64,000 nucleotides of DNA, from contig NZ_VFYP01000008.1 in the NCBI RefSeq assembly GCF_006443685.1, positions 1 through 64,000 of the forward strand. Reading direction: 5' to 3'. A model generated the notes under the pieces. It had not been told where the DNA came from and did not search any database. It was given only the letters and a program-made list of their open reading frames with translations. Each line of letters starts with the position of its first letter. Within the stretch, counting starts at the first letter, position 1. The stretch is from Rhizobium glycinendophyticum (GTDB lineage: Bacteria; Pseudomonadota; Alphaproteobacteria; Rhizobiales; Rhizobiaceae). Made by a program: the position numbers and the translations under genes. This document shows positions 48,066 to 56,839 of the stretch, in pieces.

Positions 48066-48584
48066 GCAATCAGGCCCCCGCAACCAAACAATCTTGAATA
48101 CACTCCCAATTGCACGACACACTTCGAAGCTCCTCCGCGTAAGCCGCCAGGAGCTCTTGTTTTTTGTCCTCCGTGTCGAGTTCCCCGGACAGCTGACGCG
48201 CCAGCACATCCTGATCCACCATTGCCTTGAACTTTGCTTCCATCAGCTGAGCTGTCTCCATGGCAGCGAGCATGGACGCAATGCGACCATGCACCGCAAG
48301 CGCCGGCGGTTAACGGCCCGGTGTACTGGCAATGACGACTTTCTGTATAAGCTGGCGGATGATGCCGATCAGCGGCTGCTTAGTCTGGGTATCAGCGTGA
48401 TCGCGCATCATGTAAAACATGGCATGTATCACCGTGCGGACCGTGTCTTCGTTGATCTCGTCGCGCAGCGTCGCGAGGCGTTCGGCGTCGCTTATGGGCT
48501 TATCCGTGGATGAGCGCTTGCCAGCTGCCGCTCCAGTTCTTCACGTTCCTCGTCGAGCCTATCGAGCTGCTCTCAAAGGCCGCG
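48066..48584 (-). pseudogene. Decayed 3' end of a second serine recombinase copy
   Basis: About 510 bases match 65-577 in the same orientation with many substitutions. The frame reads MHGRIASMLAAMETAQLMEAKFKAMVDQD and ends LVAGA-stop. A stop replaces the Gln of TPGRQPP (near 48311), and frameshifts occur to the right. The homology stops abruptly near 48584. Its left end holds the tRNA 3' tail gcccccgcaacca at 48074-48086. I take it as the stump of an older element inserted at the same tRNA, or the outer end of the island. Confidence 0.75.
48074..48086 (+). repeat. Candidate island right attachment half-site
   Basis: The 13 bases gcccccgcaacca equal the last 13 of tRNA-fMet (65-77). The preceding aatc is also shared, the two bases between differ. 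No further tRNA-like sequence lies to the left, so it is not a second tRNA gene. Confidence 0.6.
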
Positions 48585-48854
48585 TTAGATAAAGAGAATC
48601 CTAACGCTGCGCCTCCGGTGTGACGAACATCAAGATCCGGCAAAATAAGCCTCTGCGTGTTTTACCACAACGAGAATTCCCCTGATCACTTGCCCCCGAC
48701 AGGTGTCAGCAACTACCATTTGAGGCGGGCTGTATGACGAGGTCTCCTCGTTGAATTCGGCAGAACGGATCTGTCTGGTGTTGGGGCCTGAGAATACCTA
48801 GACGCAACGAGAGATGCAGCTTAGCTCTTTCGGTCTCGCGGCCAGACGATTGGG

Positions 48855-49520
48855 CTAATTGCTCATCAGGCGAAGCCTTTCCTGCTTCAAAATCTCGATG
48901 CTGCGAGCGTTGTGAAGCTTGAGGATCCCCATGTCGCGCAGCTTTGAAATCGTGCGTGACACCGTTTCGATAGTCAGACCAAGGTAGTCGCCGATGTCTA
49001 CACGGCTCATAGGCAGGTCGATCACATCGGTGCTGCCCTGGCGATCGGCCAGATCCATAAGAAAAACGGCGATCTTCTCAAGCGAACTCTGGCGGCCGAC
49101 GACCAGCAGGTGTTCCTGGGCCCGGACCATCGCTTTCAACGCGACGCCCACCAGCCGATCGTTAAGCTGGCCGCCAGCTGGGCGTTCAATCGAGGTAAGG
49201 CCGGAATTCACCATAGCCTCGGCGTAGAAGCTGTGGGTCTCGCTGATCTCGAAGCCGAAGGTTTCACCAACGAGATGAAAGGCGACGATCTGACGGCGGC
49301 CGTCTGTCAGAAGACGGTAGATCCGGACCGCCCCGTATTCGATCTGGTAAAGAGAACGTGCGCGTTCGCCCTGGGCGTAGATCACGCAATCTGGCGCATG
49401 AACGGTTACGGGTCTGATATGCGCTTGGTTCCGCGCACGCGGCGGGGCGGAGATTCGCGAATTCATTGTGATCGAAGCGGCGGTCTGCATCGGCATGTCC
49501 CTTTGGTTGAAAGAGATCAT
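48855..49520 (-). CDS. fixK: FixK-type Crp/Fnr transcriptional regulator
   Basis: 221 residues (a start at 49490, MQTAASITMN, has a better-placed AAGGGA). cNMP-like beta barrel, then the helix-turn-helix MSRVDIGDYLGLTIETVSRTISKLRDMGIL with the E--SR reading residues of the Fnr/FixK group. The N-terminal Cys cluster of Fnr/FnrN is missing, so it does not sense oxygen itself; this matches FixK, which is switched on by FixJ. It activates anaerobox genes such as terminal-oxidase operons. Confidence 0.85.
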   Translation of the reverse strand: MISFNQRDMPMQTAASITMNSRISAPPRARNQAHIRPVTVHAPDCVIYAQGERARSLYQIEYGAVRIYRLLTDGRRQIVAFHLVGETFGFEISETHSFYAEAMVNSGLTSIERPAGGQLNDRLVGVALKAMVRAQEHLLVVGRQSSLEKIAVFLMDLADRQGSTDVIDLPMSRVDIGDYLGLTIETVSRTISKLRDMGILKLHNARSIEILKQERLRLMSN

Positions 49521-49557
49521 GTCGGATCAGCGGCTTTGCGGCTATTGAGTTCTTCCA

Positions 49558-49956
49558 CTACGGGTTCTTACGTAGACCCAATACGGCATTGGAGATATCC
49601 GGTCCCATGAGGGGCTTGGACAGTACACGTATGTTGTCTGGGTTTAAGCCCACGTAGTCTCTGTCGTCCTCCGCGAGAACAACAACTTTTACACCGCGGC
49701 TGGTCAGGCTCAGGCCGGCCGTCAGATCGGCGGGCGGGAGGCAGGTGTCGAGAATGACGCATTGGGCACGGGCAATCGCTTCGGTTGCCATAGTCCAGTC
49801 GTTGAACTGCTCTACTGCCTGGCCATGCGTGTTGAGGGCAAAGCTGATCGACCGCATCAAGGCCGGGTCTTTGACAACAACAACAATGGCAGACAGCGTG
49901 GACAATGGGATCACAAAAGCTCGGTAATGATCATTCACCAAGCTTGAAGATCGCAT
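49558..49956 (-). CDS. Stand-alone receiver-domain protein (FixT-like?)
   Basis: 132 residues with only a response-regulator receiver fold. Phospho-accepting Asp70 in CVILDTCLP and Lys114 in LSKPL are kept, but the N-terminal acidic pair is reduced to Asp30 (VVVVKDPAL). No output domain. Located between fixK and fixJ, with a FixK-box-like sequence upstream. Single-domain receivers in fix clusters (FixT) inhibit FixL; whether this is such a protein cannot be told by eye. Confidence 0.7.
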   Translation of the reverse strand: MRSSSLVNDHYRAFVIPLSTLSAIVVVVKDPALMRSISFALNTHGQAVEQFNDWTMATEAIARAQCVILDTCLPPADLTAGLSLTSRGVKVVVLAEDDRDYVGLNPDNIRVLSKPLMGPDISNAVLGLRKNP

Positions 49957-49974
49957 ACTGGCCGACGCACGCCC

Positions 49975-49988
49975 TTGTCATGGATCAA
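49975..49988 (-). promoter_or_regulatory. Candidate FixK/anaerobox
   Basis: On the minus strand TTGAT-CCAT-GACAA, 8 of 10 positions of the TTGAT-N4-ATCAA consensus. It is 19 bases before the start of the receiver-domain gene, which is close for an activator site but possible. It would place that gene under FixK feedback. Confidence 0.45.
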
Positions 49989-50016
49989 GTGTATGGTCGG
50001 ATTCTCAAGATACCGG

Positions 50017-50628
50017 CTATATGCTGACAATGAGCGACATGCGCACGAGTTCCGGCAGGCTGCGTGCCTTCATCTTCATCATAACATTGGCGCGATGGAC
50101 CTCGACTGTGCGCGGGCTGATGTCAAGATTGAACGCGATGGCCTTGTTCGGCTGGCCAGCCACGACGGCCGCCAGGATCTGCCGTTCCCGTTCGCTGAGG
50201 CTGCCAATGCGGGAGCGGATATCGTCCACACTCACCGTGCCCGCAGACGAATCCGCGAGTTTCTCAGCGGCCCGTCGCACCGCTTCGATAATTACGGCCT
50301 CTTCAAACGGCTTCTCGATGAAGTCCACTGCACCCGCCTTCATCGCTTCGACGGCTATGGGAATGTCGCCATGCCCCGTGACGATGATCGAGGGTATCGG
50401 TGGCGAAATGTTCGAGATTTTCCGCACCAGGTCCAGACCGCTCATGTCAGGCATGCGCATATCCGTTACCAGGACTGCGCTGCGAAGGCTCGGCGCGATT
50501 TCAGAGAATGCGGTTGCGGTCGGATGAAGCCTCACGCCAAAACCGTTTGCCGTCAGCATGAACCCCAGCGATTTGCGAAGTCCCTCTTCATCGTCAACGA
50601 TGTGGACGGTAAAGTCGTCAGGCTGCAT
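50017..50628 (-). CDS. fixJ: FixJ, oxygen-response regulator
   Basis: 203 residues from the ATG at 50628 ([15 protein letters not shown]). Receiver with Asp56 in VTDMRMPD and Lys in FIEKPF; LuxR-type helix-turn-helix [40 protein letters not shown]. The ATG overlaps the fixL stop by 11 bases (translational coupling). Phosphorylated by FixL at low oxygen, it activates fixK and related promoters. Confidence 0.93.
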   Translation of the reverse strand: MQPDDFTVHIVDDEEGLRKSLGFMLTANGFGVRLHPTATAFSEIAPSLRSAVLVTDMRMPDMSGLDLVRKISNISPPIPSIIVTGHGDIPIAVEAMKAGAVDFIEKPFEEAVIIEAVRRAAEKLADSSAGTVSVDDIRSRIGSLSERERQILAAVVAGQPNKAIAFNLDISPRTVEVHRANVMMKMKARSLPELVRMSLIVSI

Positions 50629-52099
50629 TTTGGCCCTCGTCGTGCTGCAAAAGGGTGAAACTGAAACAGGCGCCGCCAAGTTCACTTTCAGAAACGGTCA
50701 TCTCTCCGCCATGGGCTTCGACGATCCGTCGGGAGATCGACAACCCGATCCCCATCCCTCCCGCCTTGGTGGTCGTAAACGGCTTGAAGAGATCCTGAGC
50801 GACTTCAGCAGATATACCGGGACCAGAATCCTCAACTCTCACCGTCAGCAATTCGGGATTATCCGGGCGGACGCTGATGCGGATTTCCTTGTTTGCCGTC
50901 TGCTTCATCGCCTCGATCGCGTTGCGCATGAGGTTGGTCAGCACCTGCTGAATCTGGATTCGGTCGACGAAAACCTGGTCGTTGTCCGAGGTAAAGTCGA
51001 ACACGGTGCGGACCCCCTTTTCCCGAGAGCCGACGAGAGCGAGTGCTCCGGCCTCTTCGATGAGTTGACGCAGGCTTTCCGACCGCTTCTCCGTCTCGCC
51101 CTTAGTGACGAACTCGCGCAGGTGTCGGATGATCTGCCCGGCACGAATGCTCTGTTCGCCCGCTTCCACCAATGCGTCTCGGATTTGGATGTCACGATCG
51201 CCAGCCGCGTTCTCAAGCAGACGCGCGCAGCCATGGACATAGTTGGCGATGGCCGACAGTGGCTGGTTCAACTCGTGCGCCAGGGTCGAGGCCATTTCTC
51301 CCATTTCATTCAATCGGCCGAGCCTTGCGAGCTCGGTCTGGATTTCCTGCAGGCGAGCGGCGGACTCCTCTCGCTCTGTGAGGTCGCGGACGAACCCAGT
51401 GAAGAACCGCTTTCCGCCGCGTTTGATCTCGCCGACCGCGAGCTTCATCGGAAACGTGGAACCGTCCTTGCGCTGACCCACCACGACACGGTCAACGCCG
51501 ATGATCCTCTTCTCGCCGGTTTCCATATAGCGGCGCATGTAGCCATCGTGCTCGACCTTGTAAGGCTGAGGCATCAGCAGTCTCAGATTCTGCCCAACGG
51601 CTTCGGTTTCCGAATAGCCGAACTGGCGGACGGCTGCGGAGTTGAACGAAATGATGTTTCCGTTTTCGTCGCTGATGATGGTGGCATCAAGAACAGTGTC
51701 GAGGATTGATGTCATTCGGGCCTCGCGATCATCCAGCGCTTCCTTGAGCTCCGCTAGGGTCTCACGATCCTGGTCTCTTAGGTTGGCCATCCAGACAATC
51801 AATGCCGCGAGGACGGCAAGCGCGACTGCTTGGGCAACGACGGTTTCCGAGACGGATGGATGCACGTTGAGAAGCCAGAGGGCGAGGCCAAGGATTGCCG
51901 CGAGCAGAGCCGGAGGCGCGCCACCGATAAGGGCGGTGGCGATGACCGGGATCGGCACGAGCAGGGAAATCGCGTGCGAAGCGGCACCTCCCATCAGGAA
52001 AAGCGGCATGCCGACAATCGCGACCGTCCCGAAAACCGCAACTACATAAGCCGAGACATTGGGAAGTACTCGGCCTGTTTTTCGTTGCGTGTTGACCAT
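50618..52099 (-). CDS. fixL: FixL, heme oxygen-sensor histidine kinase
   Basis: 493 residues from the ATG at 52099 (MVNTQRKTG), 3 bases after AGGGGC. Four membrane helices (about 15-105), a heme PAS domain with the axial His184 in [10 protein letters not shown] and the conserved [10 protein letters not shown] context, then the H box His275 in [12 protein letters not shown] and the ATPase G boxes ([15 protein letters not shown]). This is the membrane-bound classical Sinorhizobium-type FixL, not the hybrid hFixL. Confidence 0.93.
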   Translation of the reverse strand: MVNTQRKTGRVLPNVSAYVVAVFGTVAIVGMPLFLMGGAASHAISLLVPIPVIATALIGGAPPALLAAILGLALWLLNVHPSVSETVVAQAVALAVLAALIVWMANLRDQDRETLAELKEALDDREARMTSILDTVLDATIISDENGNIISFNSAAVRQFGYSETEAVGQNLRLLMPQPYKVEHDGYMRRYMETGEKRIIGVDRVVVGQRKDGSTFPMKLAVGEIKRGGKRFFTGFVRDLTEREESAARLQEIQTELARLGRLNEMGEMASTLAHELNQPLSAIANYVHGCARLLENAAGDRDIQIRDALVEAGEQSIRAGQIIRHLREFVTKGETEKRSESLRQLIEEAGALALVGSREKGVRTVFDFTSDNDQVFVDRIQIQQVLTNLMRNAIEAMKQTANKEIRISVRPDNPELLTVRVEDSGPGISAEVAQDLFKPFTTTKAGGMGIGLSISRRIVEAHGGEMTVSESELGGACFSFTLLQHDEGQNAA

Positions 52100-52390
52100 T
52101 TCGCCCCTGATTTCCACACCCAATCAGCTAAAACCATGCAGACGGAGGAATGATCCGTGCCAAATTCGCTCGGTTCAACATACCTACATGGGAAGTTGGC
52201 CCTTGTGTCAAATTGATAGAAGTTAAAAGCTCCGAGGTCCGGTTTGTCTCCACGGTGCGCTGGATGCGCGCCCGCGCGTCTTGTGCAGACAGCCCGACCC
52301 TCGGCTCTCGGGAAGCGGCAGCTCCAGCCAGAACTCTTTACACGGATCGCTAGTAAAACCTCTACCGCTCTGCTGAGGTTCATATAGCCG

Positions 52391-52852
52391 TTGACGATGG
52401 CTGCCCTTTTTTGGACGAATGACCAAAAAAGTCGTTTCCTCATATTAGTGCGCGATGTAACGAAAACTTCCATGCATGCACTTGAGCAACTTTTCCAAAT
52501 ACGTGATCCCCGCAGGCGGTGGGCTTTGTTTGCCAGCCTCTGGTCTCCATGCGAAAACTCGCTCGGGGTCGATCTCGTCTATCTTCTGGGAGAGAGCTGT
52601 CTGGGCTACCTCAGAGGCGACGATCTGAAGCTGTTCGAGGCGCTGCCGGAAGAGCTTGTCGTGTACCAAATGGGTGACGCAGCGCCTGATGATGCCGGGT
52701 GTGTATGGTTTCTCGTGCCACCCTCATCAACCGCGAAGGCGGGGCGAGTATTTCGAGACTGTCTAATCGGTGTCATCGCGCGGGCCGGTGCGTTGATAGT
52801 CGATCCGCTAGACGTTGACGTTATACCGGAAAATGCGGCGGTTGCCGCTTAG
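52391..52852 (+). CDS. Hypothetical protein beside the fix cluster
   Basis: 153 residues from 52391, or 126 from the ATG at 52472 (MHALEQLFQIRDPRRRWALF), which I favour because an inverted repeat (52406-52431) occupies the extra N-terminus. Alpha/beta, with a hydrophobic VWFLVPPSS and a DVDVIPENAAVAA tail. No family recognised. It is divergent from fixL. Confidence 0.45.
   Translation: MTMAALFWTNDQKSRFLILVRDVTKTSMHALEQLFQIRDPRRRWALFASLWSPCENSLGVDLVYLLGESCLGYLRGDDLKLFEALPEELVVYQMGDAAPDDAGCVWFLVPPSSTAKAGRVFRDCLIGVIARAGALIVDPLDVDVIPENAAVAA
52406..52431. repeat. 9-bp inverted repeat near the fixL-side promoter
   Basis: CTTTTTTGG, 8-base spacer ACGAATGA, CCAAAAAAG: a perfect repeat. It lies 307 bases before fixL (minus) and 41 before the likely start of the plus-strand gene; it could be an operator or weak terminator. 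Confidence 0.35.
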
Positions 52853-54072
52853 TCTGGCAACTTGTCCCAAACCGGATCACCTCCCGGTTGAGCTTCAGGT
52901 GCCATTGCCTGCACGTCGGGAGTTACGTTTGCGTCAACTCACGACCTCACAAGGTGGAGCGCTTGGGGCCAAATTAACCTGATGATCCTCTCCTTAAGAT
53001 GTCTCTGATGTTCTGCGAGGCATTCATGAAGACTGTAACGTTGCGCTTCATTCGGTCCCTTTCCAGCTTTGCCGCCTTCTTCCTTCTCGTCTCGGCAATG
53101 TGCTGTAGCGCCGCCGACTGGATCGTGAAAAAAAGCTACGCCAAGACCGCATGAATCTATTTGCTCATGGTCAGCTGCTCATAGTTGAAGGCAAGACGAA
53201 ACCCGCCACCCTGAACAGACGTCGCGTCTTCTTGATTCGGGCCCAACCTGAGCGGCGTCATGGTGTTCCAGACAAGGTCTGAAGTCGCGTACGCGACATC
53301 GCCATGAATAAGCGCAGTTCTCCCGCCAAGGCACTAAGAGTTTCCACGCGGAATGCCGCTTTCGCATTTCGGATTCACGACCGCTGCAATACAGCCGTGA
53401 TTGGTAGGCGCGCGGCTGCCTCTGATTCCAGCTTGTCTCAGCTAAAAGACTGTCGGGCTGCGGATCTGGGCGATCGTCCTGCTCTTTCTCGTGGTCACCG
53501 TGAAAGCGGTTTCCCCCACATTCACCAGTCCAGCGCTACCCAAAGCGGCTGCCGGGCGCCCTGCTCAGGGATGAATTTGCCGGGGGCGGCGAATCTGCTG
53601 ATGGGGCGGGACGACGCTCAAGGAGGGCTCGCTATGCTCATATACCCACCCGTACCGCCTGCAATCTCAAGCGACAAACAAGGCCTCCTAATTCGCCGAT
53701 GCAGATGGAACACTGGTTGCCGGAAGCGGTTGGACTGCCAACAACCACAAGGAGAATTCCGATATGGCCGAAGACAGCCGTGTGAGGGAGCGCAGACTTC
53801 GTCGCGCGGCGCCAAGCTGGCGAGAGCACAAAGATCTAAACCGATGATCAATGCAAGCTGCTTCTGCGTAAGCGGGGGGGAGCGCTGAAATAGAAGGTTG
53901 GCGTCCTCCAGCACACCCGTCCAGCCGCTGACTCGCAAGGTAGGCGGCACGGAACATGGCGACTTCTGGGGACGTAGCAAACAGGATCTAAACCGCAGAT
54001 TTTCCGATTTGGACCGACGGTGGAAGAATCTACCTCGGTAATTGCGGCTCTTTTTTACAGTGAGGTGAAGTT
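52853..54072. other. 1.2-kb region with only tiny ORFs between fix and treZ
   Basis: Apart from the 42-residue frame at 53026, it holds a membrane-helix-like fragment without a start (53458-53574, LRIWAIVLLFLVVTVKAVSP) and a 27-residue frame at 53764-53847 (MAEDSRVRERRLRRAAPSWR) behind AAGGAG. The longer open frames here have poor codon use and I do not believe them. Likely decayed genes. Confidence 0.4.
53026..53154 (+). CDS. Possible 42-residue membrane protein
   Basis: ATG at 53026 (GCGAGG 5 bases upstream) opens MKTVTLRFIRSLSSFAAFFL, continuing with a single hydrophobic helix through about residue 30 and then ADWIVKKSYAKTA, stop at 53152-53154. The shape is of a small inner-membrane or export-signal protein. 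No family recognised. Confidence 0.4.
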   Translation: MKTVTLRFIRSLSSFAAFFLLVSAMCCSAADWIVKKSYAKTA

Positions 54073-55848
54073 GTGAGTGAATATTACTTTGGACCCGTCC
54101 TCTCGCAGGATGGTGTTATGTTTCGTATCTGGGCGCCTTTAAAAGACGAGGTGCTTCTGAAGTTGCAGGATCATACGCCAAGGCAGATGGAGCGCGATCC
54201 TGCTGGATGGCATTACTTGAAAATTCCAAGTGCAAAAGCTGGTGACAGATACAAGTTCTTGATTGGAAATGGACAAGAGGTTCCCGATCCCGGGTCTCGC
54301 TACCAACCTGATGATGTTCATGGCTATAGTGAAGTTGTCGATCTCACCAAGTACGCCTGGAGCGAGCGAGCATGGGAGGGGCGTCCTTGGGAGGAGACGG
54401 TGCTATACGAGCTGCACGTTGGTGCCTTCACAGCTGAAGGCACATTCAAAGCCGCAGCCGAAAGATTAGGCCATCTAGCCGATCTTGGTGTGACGGCGAT
54501 CCAGTTGATGCCGATCAGCGATTTTCCGGGCCGGTACAACTGGGGCTATGATGGCGTTCTGCCCTATGCTCCCGATAGCACTTATGGTCGCCCAGAGGAT
54601 TTGATGGCGCTGGTTGATGCCGCTCATAAGCGGGGCATCAACGTCTTCCTTGATGTTGTCTACAATCATTTTGGTCCTGATGGGAACTATATTCCGCTTT
54701 TCGCGCCGCTGTTTACCGATGAGCACAAGACACCTTGGGGAGACGGGATCAACTATGACGGCGCAAAATCCGATGTAATCCGCGAGTTCATCATCCAGAA
54801 CGCGATCTACTGGATTAGTGAATTTAAGTTGGATGGGCTGCGGCTCGACGCGGTGCACGCCATTAAGGATGACAGTCCCGAACACCTTCTGGATGAGCTC
54901 GCGCGACGTGTTCGAGATGCGGTTGGCAGCCGACATGTACATTTGATTGTCGAGAACGAAGACAACGACAGCGATTTGTTGAGGCGGGGCGAAGAGGGGC
55001 GGCCTCTTCGCTTCACGGCTCAGTGGAATGATGATGTCCATCACGTCCTCCACGTGGCAGCAACTGACGAAGATTTTGGCTATTACAAGGACTACGCTGA
55101 CGATCCCGGGAAGGTGGGGCGAGCGCTTTCGGAGGGCTTCGTTTTCCAGGGGCAAGAGATGACCTATAGCGGGGGGCACCGTGGAAAGCCTTCGCTTGAT
55201 TTGCCGCCGACAGCCTTCGTTTCGTTCATTCAGAACCACGACCAGATCGGCAATCGGGCTCATGGCGAGCGCATGATCACCTACCGGCCATTGGAGCCGC
55301 TAAAGGCGATCACGGCGATTTATCTCCTTTCGCCGCAGATCCCGATGCTGTTCATGGGAGAGGAGTGGGGGGCCCGTGAACCCTTCCCGTATTTCTGCGA
55401 CTTTGGTGACGAGTTAAATAAAATGGTGAGGGAAGGGCGGCGAGAGGAGTTGTCTCGTCTACCTGGCTTCCACGCCAACGATCTGCTTGATCCTACCGCA
55501 GCTTCGACCTTCGCGATGTCGAAGCTGGACTGGTCGGCGCTATCTTCGCAGGAGGCAGAGGAAATGTTGTTCTTCTACAAGTCGTTGCTCGCTCTACGCC
55601 ATCAGCGGATCGTGCCGCTTCTGACCGGCGCATCCGGAGGCGTGGGCGCCTTCCAGTCCGAGGGGCGTGTCACGAAAGTGGAATGGTGCCTGACCGAAAG
55701 TAAATGCCTTTATCTGGTTGCCAACCTCTCGGAGCAGCCCGCGCAATTTTCGTCGACCGTTGCGGGCGAGAAGCTTTTTATACTCGGATCGTCAATTGAG
55801 GGCCACCTAGCACCATGGACAGTGAAGGTTGGCATCCGCTCTCGTTAA
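54073..55848 (+). CDS. treZ: Malto-oligosyltrehalose trehalohydrolase
   Basis: 591 residues from a GTG with AGGTGAAG just before it. An N-terminal carbohydrate-binding-like domain (YYFGPVLSQDGVMFRIWAPL), then a GH13 barrel with nucleophile Asp in LRLDAVHAI, acid Glu in VENEDNDSD, and the FIQNHDQIGNRAHG substrate motif of TreZ. It cuts trehalose from maltooligosyl-trehalose. Its usual partner TreY is not in this window. It could also trim alpha-glucan products next to the glg genes. Confidence 0.88.
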   Translation: MSEYYFGPVLSQDGVMFRIWAPLKDEVLLKLQDHTPRQMERDPAGWHYLKIPSAKAGDRYKFLIGNGQEVPDPGSRYQPDDVHGYSEVVDLTKYAWSERAWEGRPWEETVLYELHVGAFTAEGTFKAAAERLGHLADLGVTAIQLMPISDFPGRYNWGYDGVLPYAPDSTYGRPEDLMALVDAAHKRGINVFLDVVYNHFGPDGNYIPLFAPLFTDEHKTPWGDGINYDGAKSDVIREFIIQNAIYWISEFKLDGLRLDAVHAIKDDSPEHLLDELARRVRDAVGSRHVHLIVENEDNDSDLLRRGEEGRPLRFTAQWNDDVHHVLHVAATDEDFGYYKDYADDPGKVGRALSEGFVFQGQEMTYSGGHRGKPSLDLPPTAFVSFIQNHDQIGNRAHGERMITYRPLEPLKAITAIYLLSPQIPMLFMGEEWGAREPFPYFCDFGDELNKMVREGRREELSRLPGFHANDLLDPTAASTFAMSKLDWSALSSQEAEEMLFFYKSLLALRHQRIVPLLTGASGGVGAFQSEGRVTKVEWCLTESKCLYLVANLSEQPAQFSSTVAGEKLFILGSSIEGHLAPWTVKVGIRSR

Positions 55849-55953
55849 TCTTGGTCCGGAAGCTCACCGGCGAAAAACCACCGAGAGCTTACTCGCTCAG
55901 CTCGCCCCATTAGATAGTGTGAGAGCATTAAACTTCGGAGCGAGACACGAGCA

Positions 55954-56163
55954 CTATAAGTGACCGGCTGGGTCGGCATTGCTAATTCGATCTACAGGCT
56001 CATTACCGGTAATCAAAGCAGCTATAATCGCGCCAATGAACGCACCAGAAACGGCATTGGGCTTTGTCCCGGCCTCGGAGAGTGCTTCATGAACACCTTC
56101 ATGATACGCGCCAATGGCATTGCCGCCCGAGAAACAAAGCCAGACGTCGTCGCTAGAATTCAT
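55954..56163 (-). pseudogene. Patatin-like phospholipase, N-terminal remnant
   Basis: 69 residues: DVWLCFSGGNAIGAYHEGVHEALSEAG matches the glycine-rich start of patatins, and NAVSGAFIGAIIAALITGN sits where GxSxG should be, but the Ser nucleophile position is Phe. The frame ends right after. About 300 residues of the family are missing, so it is a fragment. Confidence 0.6.
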
Positions 56164-56310
56164 CGATTGCCCGTTCGGTCACCGTAATTGGGACCCGACT
56201 TAGACCGTCCTCATCTGGAGTGGTTCCCGAGCAGGTGTGATATGGTTCTCCGTGCGGGGCCACGCCGGCGGCACCTACGAACCGGCTACCTCTGAGTAGT
56301 CGTCAAGCTG

Positions 56311-56499
56311 TCAGCGCTTTCCCGTACCCATACGCGCGCCACTGATGTTGGCAGGCACAGCTACGCTCACATGGGGCTGCTCACGTAACGGCAAGTCAAC
56401 ACGGTATGGCACAGCCAGCTGAGTGTGATTTGTCAGCCTTGGCCTAACAGGTGGTGGCTTTCGTACCCTGGCCAGCAGCTTCTCGAACCTCTCTCGGAT
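56311..56499 (-). CDS. Possible small basic protein
   Basis: 62 residues from the ATG at 56499 (MIRERFEKLLARVRKPPPVR), with GGGAGAA 6 bases before. Basic, Pro- and Arg-rich. Good ribosome site but no known family; it lies alone between the patatin remnant and glgE. Confidence 0.35.
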   Translation of the reverse strand: MRERFEKLLARVRKPPPVRPRLTNHTQLAVPYRVDLPLREQPHVSVAVPANISGARMGTGKR

Positions 56500-56678
56500 C
56501 ATTTTTTTCTCCCGGCGCTGGAAGCGCGCCAAAGTCCTGCGTCCCGCGGTCGGCATCCTCAACACATTCCGTCGCACGGTGAGACCCAAACCTTTTCAAG
56601 CACCATTTGTTTCCCTCCTGTCGTAACTGCACGCGCGCAAGAGACGGCCCGGTTAGTTCATTGGGGGCCGGCGCGAAC

Positions 56679-56698
56679 GGGCGGGGCGGGGCGGGGGG
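56679..56698 (+). other. Four-run G tract (possible G-quadruplex)
   Basis: GGGCGGGGCGGGGCGGGGGG: runs of 3, 4, 4 and 6 G separated by single C, 142 bases before glgE. The short loops favour a quadruplex on the plus strand. The rest of the 55849-56839 spacer holds only the two small frames listed. Confidence 0.4.
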
Positions 56699-56839
56699 TT
56701 GGTAGAGTAGGCGCTCATGCTCGCGGAATAGGAAGGAACCACATCGGAGGGCATTTGTTTGCCACTCTGAGCTGAGGGCGCTGTCTTACTCAGAGACTCG
56801 CGAGTTCCGTCGAACGATACTGACGAGCAGGGAGACCGT

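Noticed and set aside
48046..48090. Second tRNA-fMet gene
   Set aside because: Only the 3' 13 bases match; no acceptor 5' strand, D arm or anticodon arm to the left.
53304..53888. 194-codon plus-strand frame
   Set aside because: Low-complexity Arg/Ser/Cys-rich text typical of non-coding GC-rich DNA; no start signal.
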